NCBI GenBank assembly: GCA_964631745.1
Contig: CAZVWV010000027.1
Coordinates: forward strand, 1-32,229
DNA from: CAZVWV01 sp964631745
GTDB lineage: Bacteria; Bdellovibrionota_C; UBA2361; JBGSMV01
Length of the DNA: 32,229 nucleotides
Reading direction: 5' to 3'
Of the stretch, positions 1 through 8,111 are shown piece by piece (position 1 is the stretch's first letter; each line of letters starts with the position of its first letter). A program made the translations under genes and the position numbers. The notes below the pieces were generated by a model, which saw nothing but the letters and a program-made list of their open reading frames with translations, did no database searches and was not told the origin of the DNA.

Positions 1-110
1 GGTGGCTGCCGCCCTAACAAGCAGTGCCATTATGACCACCGGCCGACGAGTCGTCGGCGCTCCAAAAGCAGTACCACCATGCACACCGGCCGACGAATTG
101 CCGGCGCTCC
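1..110. repeat. Palindromic repeat, copy A (cut by window start)
   Basis: Bases 1-63 are identical to 8723-8785. The last 27 bases (37-63) contain a self-complementary core, GCCGACG-N3-CGTCGGC. A diverged second unit follows at 68-110: bases 21-63 and 68-110 align without gaps over 43 nt with 8 differences, and the second core is GCCGACGAATTGCCGGC. The block ends 16 nt past the ymdB stop codon, so in ymdB mRNA it would form two GC-rich hairpins in the 3' untranslated region. No T-tract follows, so it is not a classical intrinsic terminator. The left part lies outside the window. It resembles REP/BIME-type or MITE-type elements in design; the family is unknown to me. Confidence 0.85.
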
Positions 111-126
111 GGTCGATTGCCGAAAT

Positions 127-918
127 TTATCTAGAGATTCGCTCTATTTTTATGGCTGATTTAGCTTTCGGATCTAGCTCTAAATATATGCCGCTTACCC
201 CTACTCTGCCCGAACCTATCTTGTAGCTTTCATTGACCCCAGAAACAAATCTTCTTATGGCGGTCTCGGCGTCCATGCCGATAACCCCATCGATAGATCC
301 ACACATCCCAAGATCTGTAATATAGGCAGTGCCCTTCGGTAACAGCGCCTGATCGGAAGTTTGCACATGCGTATGCGTGCCGTAAACGGCAGCTACCTTA
401 CCATCTAAGAATCTTCCCATGGCGATCTTCTCGGAGGTCGCCTCCGCGTGCATATCCACTATGACCAAGTCGCATTCTGCTAGCGGGCCTTCCAACAAGC
501 CCTCCATCGCTCGAAAAGGGCAATCCAACGGGATGTTCAAGAAAACCCGCCCCATCACGTTGGCAACTCCAACGCGAACTCCGGCGGCGCTGTTCCAAAC
601 TGTCCACCCGCGACCGGGCGCGCCGCTTGGATAGTTCTGGGGCCGGATAATCCAACTTGAATTATCCGGCAAAAATCCCTTGATCTCCTTGCGCTGCCAG
701 GTATGGTCGCCAAGCGTTATGATATCGATTCCTAGCGTACGCAGTTCCCGCGCGGTTTTACCCTCGATGCCCAGGCCACCCGCCACGTTTTCCCCATTGG
801 CCACCACCAAATCAGGCTTGTACTCAGCCTTTAAAGCGGGCAGATGCTGGGCTATAGCGATTCGGCCAGGCTCTCCCACTATATCGCCGAAGACTAGAAT
901 CTTTAAAATATCTTGCAT
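127..918 (-). CDS. ymdB: YmdB-family metallophosphoesterase
   Basis: 263 residues, the usual family length (TIGR00282-type). Metal-binding motifs of the calcineurin-like fold are visible: GDIVG with D12, NGEN with E43 and N44, GDHTW with D71-H72, DMHAE with H157, and GTHTH with H182 and H184. The family binds two metals in the cytoplasm; the Bacillus protein hydrolyses 2',3'-cyclic nucleotides and influences RNase Y-dependent transcript levels and biofilm formation (family knowledge). It lies 113 nt downstream of rny on the same strand, the classical rny-ymdB pairing. No clear Shine-Dalgarno sequence precedes the ATG. Its stop is followed within 16 nt by the palindromic repeat at 1-110. Confidence 0.93.
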   Translation of the reverse strand: MQDILKILVFGDIVGEPGRIAIAQHLPALKAEYKPDLVVANGENVAGGLGIEGKTARELRTLGIDIITLGDHTWQRKEIKGFLPDNSSWIIRPQNYPSGAPGRGWTVWNSAAGVRVGVANVMGRVFLNIPLDCPFRAMEGLLEGPLAECDLVIVDMHAEATSEKIAMGRFLDGKVAAVYGTHTHVQTSDQALLPKGTAYITDLGMCGSIDGVIGMDAETAIRRFVSGVNESYKIGSGRVGVSGIYLELDPKAKSAIKIERISR

Positions 919-1031
919 AATAACAATCTGTTTTCTAGGGCTTTGACCTGCACAGCATGCAGTATGGCATGAAAGTTAAGGGAAGTGAACTTCAGCGCCG
1001 CAACTGATATGCGACGTGGAAAGGCTGCTAC

Positions 1032-2612
1032 CTAGCGCGCCTCACGCTCGCCAGGCGCCCATTTGGCTTGGGAAACTGCTCTGGTTTCGCGAATCAAGAT
1101 AATTTTCACATCAGCAAAATGCGGAATCTCCTTCTCAATCGCCCGGGCCACGTGCTCGGCTAACTGTGGGAGCTCAGACTCTTTAATTACGGCGCTCGAA
1201 ACTAGCAGGTGAAGCTCTCTGCCAGCCTGAAAGGCGTAGGCCTTCTCGACGCCGTAAAAACCTCGCGCGACCTCCTCCATCTTAGAGAGCCTCGAAAAAT
1301 AATCCTCATAATCTTCGCGCCGGGCGCCGGGCCGGGCGCCGGAGAGCGCATCCGCAGCCCGCAACAACGGGCAAAGCATCGATTGATCTTCGACCTCGGT
1401 GTGATGGGCTGCAACAGCGTTAACAACCTCGTGCTTCTCTCCATTCTCCCTTAAAAATTCCGCTCCAATAATAGCATGCGGCCCCTTCTTGGATTCACTC
1501 AAACTCTTTCCGATATCATGCAAAAGAGCCGCGCGTTTTAAAGACTCACATTCCTCAGGCAACAGCCCTAACTCTGCGCCGACGATCTCGGCGATCGAGG
1601 CGGTCTCAATCGAATGCGATAGGACACTCTGCCCGTAACTGGTTCTAAATTTCAGCTGCCCTAACTGCGCTAAAACCGGCTCAGCCATACCGTAGCATCC
1701 AGCCATAGCGGCGGCCTCCTTACCGTACACCAGATAGTTCTGTGCCACGTCTTTCTTGGCTTTTTCAACAAATTCTTCGATGCGATTGGGTTGTATGCGT
1801 CCATCGCCGATCAGTGAAACCATGGCGATTTTAGCGGCCTCCCTGCGCTCGGGAGAGAGCGAGGAAAGCACAATATGATTCGGGATCTCATCAAGCAGCA
1901 CATCGACGCCTGTCACGGCCTCGAAGGTTCGGATGTTCCTGCCATCACGGCCTATTATCCGTCCGCGTAACTCTTCATTGTTAAGCGGCAGTATTGAAAC
2001 CGTACGCTCGGATATAATCTCCCGGCTTTGCCGCTCTATGGCGCTCGCCAAAATCTCTCTGGCTTTTCTCTCTGCGCCCATCCTGGCATCGGCGAGAATC
2101 GACTTAGCTTCACGCTCGCTGAAGCTTTTGGCCTGGGCACGCATTCTCTCCAAAAGTTCTAATTTGGCTTGTTCAACCGTCAAACAGGCAGCCTGTTCGA
2201 GGCTAGCTAGCACCTGACTCTCCTTTTGTACGATATCCGCTTTCAGTGCCTCAAGCTCGTGAGAGTTCTGGTCTAACTTTGCATGCCGACGTTCCAAATC
2301 GGCCTCACGCTCCGAAAGATATTCAAGCCTCTGATTTAGAAGCCGTTCTCGCGCAAGCAACTCCCCTCGTAAGGAATCAGATTCACTCTGAAAGGCTCGG
2401 CGCTCTGAGAGCACGATAGACTTAGCCTTAAGCTCTGCATCAATAATTGTTCCCTGACCGGTGCGCTCAGCAGCGCGCAAGATCTGCTTGGCCTCTTTAC
2501 GCAGCCTGGCTTGATTGCGCCGCAGCCAGCTTGCGCGCCAGTACTGCCCCAGCGCTGCACCCGCTAAAAGCGCCAAAATCACAACTGTAGGGAGCCAGGC
2601 AGCAGATATCAT
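1032..2612 (-). CDS. rny: Ribonuclease Y
   Basis: 526 residues, typical length. An N-terminal membrane segment (about residues 5-24) is followed by a long charged coiled coil (about 30-200), a KH RNA-binding domain with GRIIGRDGRNIR at 217-228, and an HD hydrolase domain with H333, LLHDIGK (H365-D366) and H379. RNase Y is a membrane-anchored endoribonuclease that starts mRNA decay in bacteria lacking RNase E, or beside it. The start codon overlaps the fthC-like stop by four bases (ATGA), implying translational coupling; a GAGG lies about 10 nt upstream inside that gene. ymdB follows. All key residues are present, so the enzyme should be active. Confidence 0.97.
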   Translation of the reverse strand: MISAAWLPTVVILALLAGAALGQYWRASWLRRNQARLRKEAKQILRAAERTGQGTIIDAELKAKSIVLSERRAFQSESDSLRGELLARERLLNQRLEYLSEREADLERRHAKLDQNSHELEALKADIVQKESQVLASLEQAACLTVEQAKLELLERMRAQAKSFSEREAKSILADARMGAERKAREILASAIERQSREIISERTVSILPLNNEELRGRIIGRDGRNIRTFEAVTGVDVLLDEIPNHIVLSSLSPERREAAKIAMVSLIGDGRIQPNRIEEFVEKAKKDVAQNYLVYGKEAAAMAGCYGMAEPVLAQLGQLKFRTSYGQSVLSHSIETASIAEIVGAELGLLPEECESLKRAALLHDIGKSLSESKKGPHAIIGAEFLRENGEKHEVVNAVAAHHTEVEDQSMLCPLLRAADALSGARPGARREDYEDYFSRLSKMEEVARGFYGVEKAYAFQAGRELHLLVSSAVIKESELPQLAEHVARAIEKEIPHFADVKIILIRETRAVSQAKWAPGEREAR

Positions 2613-3229
2613 TCTTCAAAATCCTCATCAAAGTCACGCGCCGTAGTAACGATGCCGCGTTCATGACAGACATAATCCATCATGATGTGATGTGAATCCG
2701 CATGAACCTCTGGTACAAGTTGCAGTGACCAGCACACTCCCAACTTGAGGGATTCTGGCATCGCTCCTTTGCGCAAAAATATGTCATAAAGTCCCTTATC
2801 TTGGCTAAGACGATTCCCATCCTTATCGAACGCAAGCCCAGGAACAATACACGCTGTCTGGTGCGCCTCCCGCACATCGTAGGCGTTCCCTGATAGGGCA
2901 GGCTCCGGCACTCCGCTCAGGCCTTGCACCAGCTCCGACTTCCAATTTTTACTAATCGAAAAAAAGCTCAGCACGCCCTTCTCGGACACGCAGGGTAAGT
3001 ATACGCTGTAGCGCTCTAAGGCCCAATTAATAAACGAGCTTAGATCTACCTCGCCCGTAAAATATGGCGCAAACACTAAGACATGTTCCAAGGACTGATT
3101 TGATTCGCCCACAAGTTTTTTCAAACGCGCCGCGAGTTCCGAACTCGCCGCTGCAATCCAGCGCTTATCGAGACTCATGAGAATGCGCCGCATCTCCTCT
3201 CTTAGTTCTCTACGCTGACGCCGGCTCAA
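2609..3229 (-). CDS. 5-formyltetrahydrofolate cyclo-ligase family protein
   Basis: 206 residues, normal for the family (YgfA/MTHFS), which converts 5-formyl-THF to 5,10-methenyl-THF with ATP. The N-terminal basic helix (RRELREEMRRIL) and the signature VPGLAFDKDGNRL (129-141) are clear, as is the C-terminal segment with Q170, P173 and D178. The glycine-rich loop that normally follows as GYGxGYYD reads SQDKGLYD (142-149), losing two loop glycines, so activity is uncertain. The start is TTG at 3227-3229, supported by AAGGAG six bases upstream; an in-frame ATG 11 codons later is less well placed. The gene opens the operon with rny and ymdB and overlaps rny by 4 bp. Confidence 0.85.
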   Translation of the reverse strand: MSRRQRRELREEMRRILMSLDKRWIAAASSELAARLKKLVGESNQSLEHVLVFAPYFTGEVDLSSFINWALERYSVYLPCVSEKGVLSFFSISKNWKSELVQGLSGVPEPALSGNAYDVREAHQTACIVPGLAFDKDGNRLSQDKGLYDIFLRKGAMPESLKLGVCWSLQLVPEVHADSHHIMMDYVCHERGIVTTARDFDEDFEE

Positions 3230-3266
3230 TTCTGGCTCCTTAAGTAAGTGGTGATGTAGTCGCCCA

Positions 3267-3298
3267 GTGATTCTGACCTGTGATTCTGACCAGTGATT
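3267..3298. repeat. 13-bp tandem repeat upstream of fthC-like gene
   Basis: GTGATTCTGACC occurs at 3267-3278 and again at 3280-3291, and a third partial unit (GTGATT) starts at 3293, giving an exact 13-bp period. It lies 38-69 nt upstream of the fthC-like TTG start, in the divergent gap with the M48-like gene. Two perfect hairpins follow: AGAACGC/GCGTTCT (3306-3312 with 3320-3326), and a 9-bp stem with one G-T pair (3351-3359 with 3362-3370). Their role is unknown; they could be regulator sites or transcript structures. Confidence 0.75.
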
Positions 3299-3481
3299 GT
3301 TACTCAGAACGCGTATTCGGCGTTCTAAAAGTTAGCTCCTAAACAGCATAATCGGCTGAAATCAGTCGATATTAAACAACAATCGTGTAGTTCCCCTTTC
3401 CCCGCGTTTGATGCAACTCCCCTAACTATGAATCAAGAACCATCCAAAAAGATTCTTAATAATATAGAGGTTTTAGGTTTA

Positions 3482-4015
3482 ATGGTTGCTCGCCTAAAGA
3501 CGCCCAGGTTGTTTGTAGTTTTCACTCTCTTGGCAGCTCTCTTGCTGGTGAGACCCTTTGCTTGCAAAGAGCTAACTCCCGCGACCGAAATCGAGTCTTT
3601 TCTGCACAAAATTGCGGGGGATGACCTAAAAGACTATTTCGGATTTACTCCGCACATAGAAATTATACAAAATGCCAGCGAGAACGCCTTTGCAGTCGGG
3701 CCCAATCGAATCATTCTGACAAGCGCCTTGCTGAAACGCCTTGAAAATTATCCGGATCTTTGCTTCGTGATTGCGCATGAGATTTCGCATTTAATATTGG
3801 GCCACAGCACTCAGTTTAGCTCGACACTATTACCCCAAGAAATTTACAGCCTCAGACTGGAAAATGAGCTTAAAGCTGACAAAAAGGCTCTGGAACTAAT
3901 GCTGTCCGCAGGTGTAAAAACCGACCAAATTGGGCACTTTTTGCACTCTCTAGCTGGTCACGATGCTGAGCGCCAGAGCGCTTTGCGAGCCAGAATCGCG
4001 GCTATATCCCGGTAA
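3482..4015 (+). CDS. Exported M48-like zinc metalloprotease
   Basis: 177 residues from this ATG. It begins with a good signal peptide (basic MVARLKTPR, then a hydrophobic stretch to about residue 25). An in-frame ATG at 3428 would add 18 hydrophilic residues before the signal; this start is preferred because of the normal signal-peptide layout and an AGG four bases upstream, but the choice is uncertain. The zinc motif HEISH (117-121 counting from the 3428 start) sits in FVIAHEISHLILGH, and the third ligand is likely E147 in ENELKAD, the M48 ExxxD pattern. Such proteins act on envelope proteins or assist outer-membrane assembly (family knowledge). It is much shorter than BepA/LoiP-type proteins and has no TPR. 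It is divergent from the fthC-like gene. Confidence 0.8.
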   Translation: MVARLKTPRLFVVFTLLAALLLVRPFACKELTPATEIESFLHKIAGDDLKDYFGFTPHIEIIQNASENAFAVGPNRIILTSALLKRLENYPDLCFVIAHEISHLILGHSTQFSSTLLPQEIYSLRLENELKADKKALELMLSAGVKTDQIGHFLHSLAGHDAERQSALRARIAAISR

Positions 4016-4121
4016 AGTTCCAATGATTTCGATATTTTCTCAAGTCTACGAAAAACGCTTAAGCAACTTTCGAGCTTGGTCGATACTTTATTCTAAGAAG
4101 TAGATTAAGGTTAATACTGCC

Positions 4122-4880
4122 GTGGGATTGTTAGATACTGACAGCACTCAACTAAGTATGACGCCAGCCGAGCGATCGCGCGCTACCGTGCTGATTGTCG
4201 ACTCAGATTCAAATGACCGTAATAATTTTCGCACAAGCCTAAGACAGCTTGGTTACGGCGGCATCTCTGACGCCCCCAACCACGCCACAGCGCTTGAGCG
4301 TATGGCCGACAGACACGTGACCCATATTATTTTCGAAGCCAAGAAAACTAATATGCCGGCTAAAGAATTCCTGCATAAAGTGATGGAGCTTAATACGAGC
4401 ATCATTTGCATCCCCTCCTCCTACGAGCCCAATGTCGATGATGTTTTCGACCTTTTGGTGATGGGCGCCAAGGGGTATCTGTGCAAACCGTTTACCATCG
4501 AAACCGTGGAACAGGCCATCGTCAGCGCCTCTAAGGGTGAGCCTATGTCACAGGCGGTGCTGCAAGCTAAAGACAGGAACGAAGCGCTAGTGGCCATCAT
4601 GATGGGAAGCCTCGATAAAGCTGCCATGATTTTACGCCAGGCCGAGAAATTCGAAACCGCCAAACGGGAACTTCCGCGAGCCATGAACTCCCTGCGACGC
4701 TCAGCCGAACTCGCCAAGACATTTTGCAAGAACGGCGAGAACGGACTGTTTGAGGCCCTAGAAAAATTCTGTATCGACCGCAGCAAAGGTCCGGCAACAC
4801 GCTTGGGCCGACTAAGAAAGAAGTTAAAGACCACTCGGGTCACGGACGAAGACGAATCTGAAGAGCAGGCTGGCACATAA
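4122..4880 (+). CDS. Receiver-domain protein with Glu at the phospho-acceptor site
   Basis: 252 residues from a GTG; an ATG at codon 13 (4158) is an alternative and neither has a good ribosome binding site. Residues about 22-137 fold as a CheY-like receiver: acidic pair D27/D29 (VLIVDSDS), beta-5 lysine K122 in GYLCKPF, and switch serine near S99/S100. The strand that normally ends in the phosphorylated Asp reads HIIFEAKKTNMPAKEF, placing E72 there. Glu often mimics the phosphorylated state, so this may be a constitutively 'on' pseudo-receiver. The C-terminal 110 residues are helical, without a recognisable DNA-binding or enzymatic domain, and end in a basic then acidic tail. It lies between the protease and a secreted protein, and near the kinase at 6525-8033. 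Confidence 0.78.
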   Translation: MGLLDTDSTQLSMTPAERSRATVLIVDSDSNDRNNFRTSLRQLGYGGISDAPNHATALERMADRHVTHIIFEAKKTNMPAKEFLHKVMELNTSIICIPSSYEPNVDDVFDLLVMGAKGYLCKPFTIETVEQAIVSASKGEPMSQAVLQAKDRNEALVAIMMGSLDKAAMILRQAEKFETAKRELPRAMNSLRRSAELAKTFCKNGENGLFEALEKFCIDRSKGPATRLGRLRKKLKTTRVTDEDESEEQAGT

Positions 4881-4938
4881 GCCCTGCATCTAGCGCACAC
4901 ATCCATAATAAGCAGCATAACACCTATAGGACACACAT

Positions 4939-5580
4939 ATGCTCGCGCGCTGCCTTCTAACTATTATTTTCGTATTTCTGGCCATTACCGACCTAGCCTG
5001 CGCCGATGCGCTTTCCGAGCTTGTCGCCTCAGATCAGTATAAAGGCTTGCTCAAGGTGGCCCATAAAGCCGACGTTAAGGTGCGCAAAAGTTCCAGATGG
5101 ATTGATAACCGCTCTGAATTTTCTACGCTATTTGACGACCAAAAAAGCCCACTTAAACTACTTAGCTGGCTTTCGCCCAACACGCTTGCTTATACCAAGC
5201 TCAGCGAGGACCCTCGCAAAAAACCGGAGTACGCGCGTGCCATAGCCCGATACTCCTCAAAAGAGGACAACTCCGTTATAACGTTGACTGCTTTGGTTCC
5301 GCATCCTCGCTTCATCCAACAAGCTACAGAGAATCTGCTAAAGGCATTCTCAAACATTAGAAACGCCCCGGGGAATACTGCCACTCAAGATCAGGTTAAG
5401 GTGCGAGGACTAGATGCGCGTCTGATAAGCACCAAGTCCGAACAGTGCCTGCTAACGGTGGAGTTAAAAAGAGGAGCTCTGCTTCAGCTCTCCTCCCCTA
5501 AATGCAAAGACGGTAAACGTTTGATCGATTTTGCGCGTACTCTCGATCTAGGGCGCGCAAATAAGAAACTCAGCCATTAA
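4939..5580 (+). CDS. Secreted protein of unknown function
   Basis: 213 residues. The N-terminus is a signal peptide (MLARCLLTIIFVFLAITDLACA, hydrophobic core about 5-18) with likely cleavage after ACA at about residue 22; I see no convincing lipobox. The mature part is about 190 residues, charged and mixed alpha/beta in appearance, with two cysteines near the C-terminus (QCLLTV and SPKCKDG) that could form a disulfide in the periplasm. No family is recognised. TAGGA lies about 8 nt before the ATG. It is 58 nt downstream of the receiver gene on the same strand, so probably co-transcribed, and its stop is only 7 nt from the convergent lipoprotein stop, with no terminator between. Confidence 0.7.
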   Translation: MLARCLLTIIFVFLAITDLACADALSELVASDQYKGLLKVAHKADVKVRKSSRWIDNRSEFSTLFDDQKSPLKLLSWLSPNTLAYTKLSEDPRKKPEYARAIARYSSKEDNSVITLTALVPHPRFIQQATENLLKAFSNIRNAPGNTATQDQVKVRGLDARLISTKSEQCLLTVELKRGALLQLSSPKCKDGKRLIDFARTLDLGRANKKLSH

Positions 5581-5587
5581 ACGGCCA

Positions 5588-6031
5588 TTAATTAAGAGCA
5601 AACTGAGTAGTTTCTAACTCACTCGCTAAAAGATTGTAAGTGCGCGCCACTAACAGTTTCGCGGCAGCAGCAGTGCTCGATTCAGCCTCGCTACTCGTAG
5701 CAGCCAAAGATCTATACTGCCCAATCAATTCAGCCATAGAAGCACGCGAGGTGTATCCGGCGTGACGCTCCAACGCCGTAAGCCCCTCAGCGATCTCACC
5801 TGCGGATTGGGACAAGCCCGCTATGCCGCGCTCGATGGAACTCATATTCGAGGTTAAGCTGGTCAGGGTGCTGGATACATTCGCCGCCAAGTTCCCGGTC
5901 GGTTTTACTTCCTGGTAGCGCGCCTTTGCGTCCTCAAGCACCTGCTCAACACTCTTGGTTTCACCCCGCGGGGCGCATCCGACTAAACCCAATAAGCTGC
6001 ACGAAATCATCAAAATTAAAAAATATCTCAT
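5588..6031 (-). CDS. Small lipoprotein, helical, unknown function
   Basis: 147 residues from the chosen ATG (an ATG six codons upstream, at 6049, is possible). MRYFLILMISCSLLGLVGC is a textbook lipoprotein signal with lipobox LVGC (Cys19), so the mature protein should be lipid-anchored. The rest is alanine/serine/glutamate-rich and predicted helical or coiled coil (repeated SSTLTSLTSNMSS, AGEIAEGLTALE), with no recognised domain. It is the last gene of the kinase operon, 41 nt after the one-TM protein gene. By context it might be a sensor accessory or envelope-stress readout, but that is inference only. Confidence 0.75.
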   Translation of the reverse strand: MRYFLILMISCSLLGLVGCAPRGETKSVEQVLEDAKARYQEVKPTGNLAANVSSTLTSLTSNMSSIERGIAGLSQSAGEIAEGLTALERHAGYTSRASMAELIGQYRSLAATSSEAESSTAAAAKLLVARTYNLLASELETTQFALN

Positions 6032-6072
6032 ATACCCATCTAGGCTCATATTAAAGACAAATCACAATCGAA

Positions 6073-6528
6073 CTATAAATCATTGGCCGGTCCCAGTCGA
6101 CCCGCAATCATACCGGCTGTAATTTCTGCCTCCACAGAGTCCATGCCCAGGTTTTCAAATTTTAATGCTAATTGGGCCCGCTTTTTCTCCTCATCCCCCG
6201 ATCTTAGCTCATCAGGCACATTGTCTAGCCCAATCTTTGCCATAAGCACCGCCATTTCGGCTGGGGACAGTAGGCTTAGAGTAGTTCCTGTGGGAGCATG
6301 CCCGGATTTTTGCCACTGCCATAATGTCCTAAGAACCGTAAGTTCTTTGGACGAAAATTTTATTCGGCTGGCCCAATCGGCGTGGCTGGGCAGCCCTGAC
6401 CGTAACGCCCGCGCGAGTCGAAGAACTAGCCAAACCAATACGGCGCCCACCAATACCGAGGCAAGCTGCCAATGCTCCCCAAGCTGATTTTGTACCGCTG
6501 CTAAAACACCTTCCATATTAACGCTCAA
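6073..6528 (-). CDS. One-TM protein of unknown function
   Basis: 151 residues. One hydrophobic helix spans about residues 21-40 (LASVLVGAVLVWLVLRLARA), with the basic RLARALRS after it suggesting a cytoplasmic C-terminal part. That part (about 45-151) includes a stretch like a helical bundle (SSKELTVLRTLWQWQ) and ends DSVEAEITAGMIAGRLG. No family is recognised. The ATG overlaps the histidine-kinase stop by 4 bp (ATGA), so translation is likely coupled to the kinase, which suggests a partner role in the same signalling unit. Confidence 0.72.
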   Translation of the reverse strand: MSVNMEGVLAAVQNQLGEHWQLASVLVGAVLVWLVLRLARALRSGLPSHADWASRIKFSSKELTVLRTLWQWQKSGHAPTGTTLSLLSPAEMAVLMAKIGLDNVPDELRSGDEEKKRAQLALKFENLGMDSVEAEITAGMIAGRLGPANDL

Positions 6529-8033
6529 GCAAAATCCAAACAGATTAACTCCCCACGTTCATTCACCGGCGGATTTTGTGGCCAACGCACGGTAAAGCTA
6601 GTGCCCACACCGACACCACTTGTTACTTCAATGCCGCCACCATGGGCCGAGACGATGCTCTTTACTACGAAGAGTCCCAATCCAGTGCCGGCGGTTTGAT
6701 TATGCTGCTCCAGCCGGGAAAAGCGTTCGAAAATCTTGGCGATACCTGATGGCTCCATACCGCTTCCGGTATCAGAAACCAAAAGTTCAAAACCGTCACC
6801 AACTTCAGTAAGCGCCACTACTACCTTGCCTCCTCGGGGGGTAAACTTAAGAGCGTTGCTTAATAGATTTCCGAGCACCCTCGCGAATCCCAACTTATCA
6901 ACACGGGCAAAGAGTGAAGCCTCGGGGTCAACCTTGTTCTCAAGCGATATCCCGCGAGAGGCCGCGATGGTGGTATAGTCTTCCAGGACAGATTTTATCA
7001 ACGCGGCCAGATTTAATCGTACCGGTTTAAGAATAAAATTTCCCTCTTGAATACGCCGGGCACTCAAAAACTCATCGATTAAATTCACAGCGCTATGCGC
7101 CGATGACCCCACACGCAGAGCGATCTCGCGGGCCTTATCCCGATCTTTAAGCATCTCCTGAAGCAGCTCCGAAGAGATAATAATCGCACCAAGAGGCCCC
7201 TTTAGGTCATGCGTGGTGGTTGAGAGAATCTCCCGTTGAAACTTTTCCCGTTTTTTCTGGTCACTAATATCCCTTAACCACACTACACAGCCCCTGCGCG
7301 CATCACGCTCATTAGCTTTAATCACCGACAAACTTAGATCGAAGGCAGTGCTGGGTCGATCCACAAAATTTACTTCTGCGTTCCAAACTGAGCCGCCCGG
7401 CAGCTCTTGCAGATTATGTTGCAGCGATTGACTTAGACTCTGCCACTTAGCAACTTTTTCGGTAAACAATTGAAATATATTTCGCCGATCTCCCCCGCAA
7501 AAATTGGCGAACTGATCAAACGAATTATTGGCGTAAAGCACCCGTCCGGCCGCGTCCACAACCGCCAACCCATCATTGCTGTTCTCTATAGCAATTCGTA
7601 GAACTCGCATCTCTCCTTCTAAACGCAGTTTTTCGCTGGCAAGAAGCTGTGCGGCCTTGATACGCGACAGTGTGAACATTAAGACTTCGCTGAAGTTTTC
7701 GTCGAAATCCTTGACTAGATAGTCTCTGGCGCCGGAGCGCATAGCCTCGACGGCATCGTTGAGCGAACTTGAGGAGGTCAGGATTACAACGGGTAGCTCC
7801 GGAAAGCTTTGCACCAAACTGCGAACATGGGCCCCGTGCGATGAGTCAGGCAGGTTCAGATCGCTTACAATCAGATCAAACCTAGCGGTGTTTAGTTGAT
7901 GGCGGCAAGCTTCCACACTCGCCACTTCAATCACCTCCGCCACCATGCCTTTAAAAGCCCTTCGTACCAGCATGGCATGCGCGGGTTCATCCTCGATCAG
8001 TAACACCTTTTCGAATAAAATCTCCCCTGCCAT
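6525..8033 (-). CDS. Receiver-PAS-histidine kinase hybrid
   Basis: 502 residues from ATG 8033. Numbering here is from the upstream in-frame ATG at 8129 (subtract 32). Receiver domain about 40-160: E46/D47, phospho-acceptor D90, T118, K140. PAS-like domain about 175-290 (LYANNSFDQF, then VVWLRDISDQKK). HisKA H-box with H307 (STTTHDLKGPLG). HATPase with N425 (NLLSNALKFT), G1 DTGSGM at 453-458 and G2 GTGLGL at 481-486. No membrane segment, so it is cytoplasmic. The 8033 start has AGGAG three bases upstream and avoids overlap with divergent dcd. The N-terminal receiver suggests control by another kinase. Likely partners are the downstream coupled membrane protein and lipoprotein; no output regulator is adjacent except the pseudo-receiver at 4122-4880. 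Confidence 0.9.
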   Translation of the reverse strand: MAGEILFEKVLLIEDEPAHAMLVRRAFKGMVAEVIEVASVEACRHQLNTARFDLIVSDLNLPDSSHGAHVRSLVQSFPELPVVILTSSSSLNDAVEAMRSGARDYLVKDFDENFSEVLMFTLSRIKAAQLLASEKLRLEGEMRVLRIAIENSNDGLAVVDAAGRVLYANNSFDQFANFCGGDRRNIFQLFTEKVAKWQSLSQSLQHNLQELPGGSVWNAEVNFVDRPSTAFDLSLSVIKANERDARRGCVVWLRDISDQKKREKFQREILSTTTHDLKGPLGAIIISSELLQEMLKDRDKAREIALRVGSSAHSAVNLIDEFLSARRIQEGNFILKPVRLNLAALIKSVLEDYTTIAASRGISLENKVDPEASLFARVDKLGFARVLGNLLSNALKFTPRGGKVVVALTEVGDGFELLVSDTGSGMEPSGIAKIFERFSRLEQHNQTAGTGLGLFVVKSIVSAHGGGIEVTSGVGVGTSFTVRWPQNPPVNERGELICLDFA

Positions 8034-8075
8034 AAGCTCCTGCCATACGGTCCTTCCGTAGCATAGCACTCTAGA

Positions 8076-8104
8076 TTGACCGTGCCCAAAAAACACTGTA
8101 TATG
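8076..8104 (+). promoter_or_regulatory. Predicted sigma70-type promoter of dcd (leaderless)
   Basis: TTGACC (8076-8081), a 17-bp spacer and TATATG (8099-8104) lie just before dcd. The expected start point is 8111-8112, at the dcd ATG itself, and no Shine-Dalgarno sequence precedes that ATG, so the transcript may be leaderless. On the opposite strand a weaker match, TTGGGC (8084-8089) with TATGCT (8060-8065) and an 18-bp spacer, could serve the kinase operon, giving a short leader with AGGAG. A small hairpin TACGG-N5-CCGTA lies at 8046-8060. Confidence 0.5.
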
Positions 8105-8111
8105 ACTGCCC

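Noticed and set aside
2..226. Open frame sharing its first 21 residues with the frame at 8640-8825
   Set aside because: The shared peptide is only the translation of the palindromic repeat; the frames diverge at once and overlap ymdB and rpsT in antisense.
3230..3427. Possible 6S RNA upstream of the fthC-like gene
   Set aside because: 6S RNA often lies next to fthC, but the ends of this 198-bp gap show no complementarity and no central bubble could be drawn; only two small hairpins and a tandem repeat are seen.
5581..5587. Terminator between the convergent genes ending at 5580 and 5588
   Set aside because: The gap is 7 bp; no hairpin with T-tract is found there on either strand.
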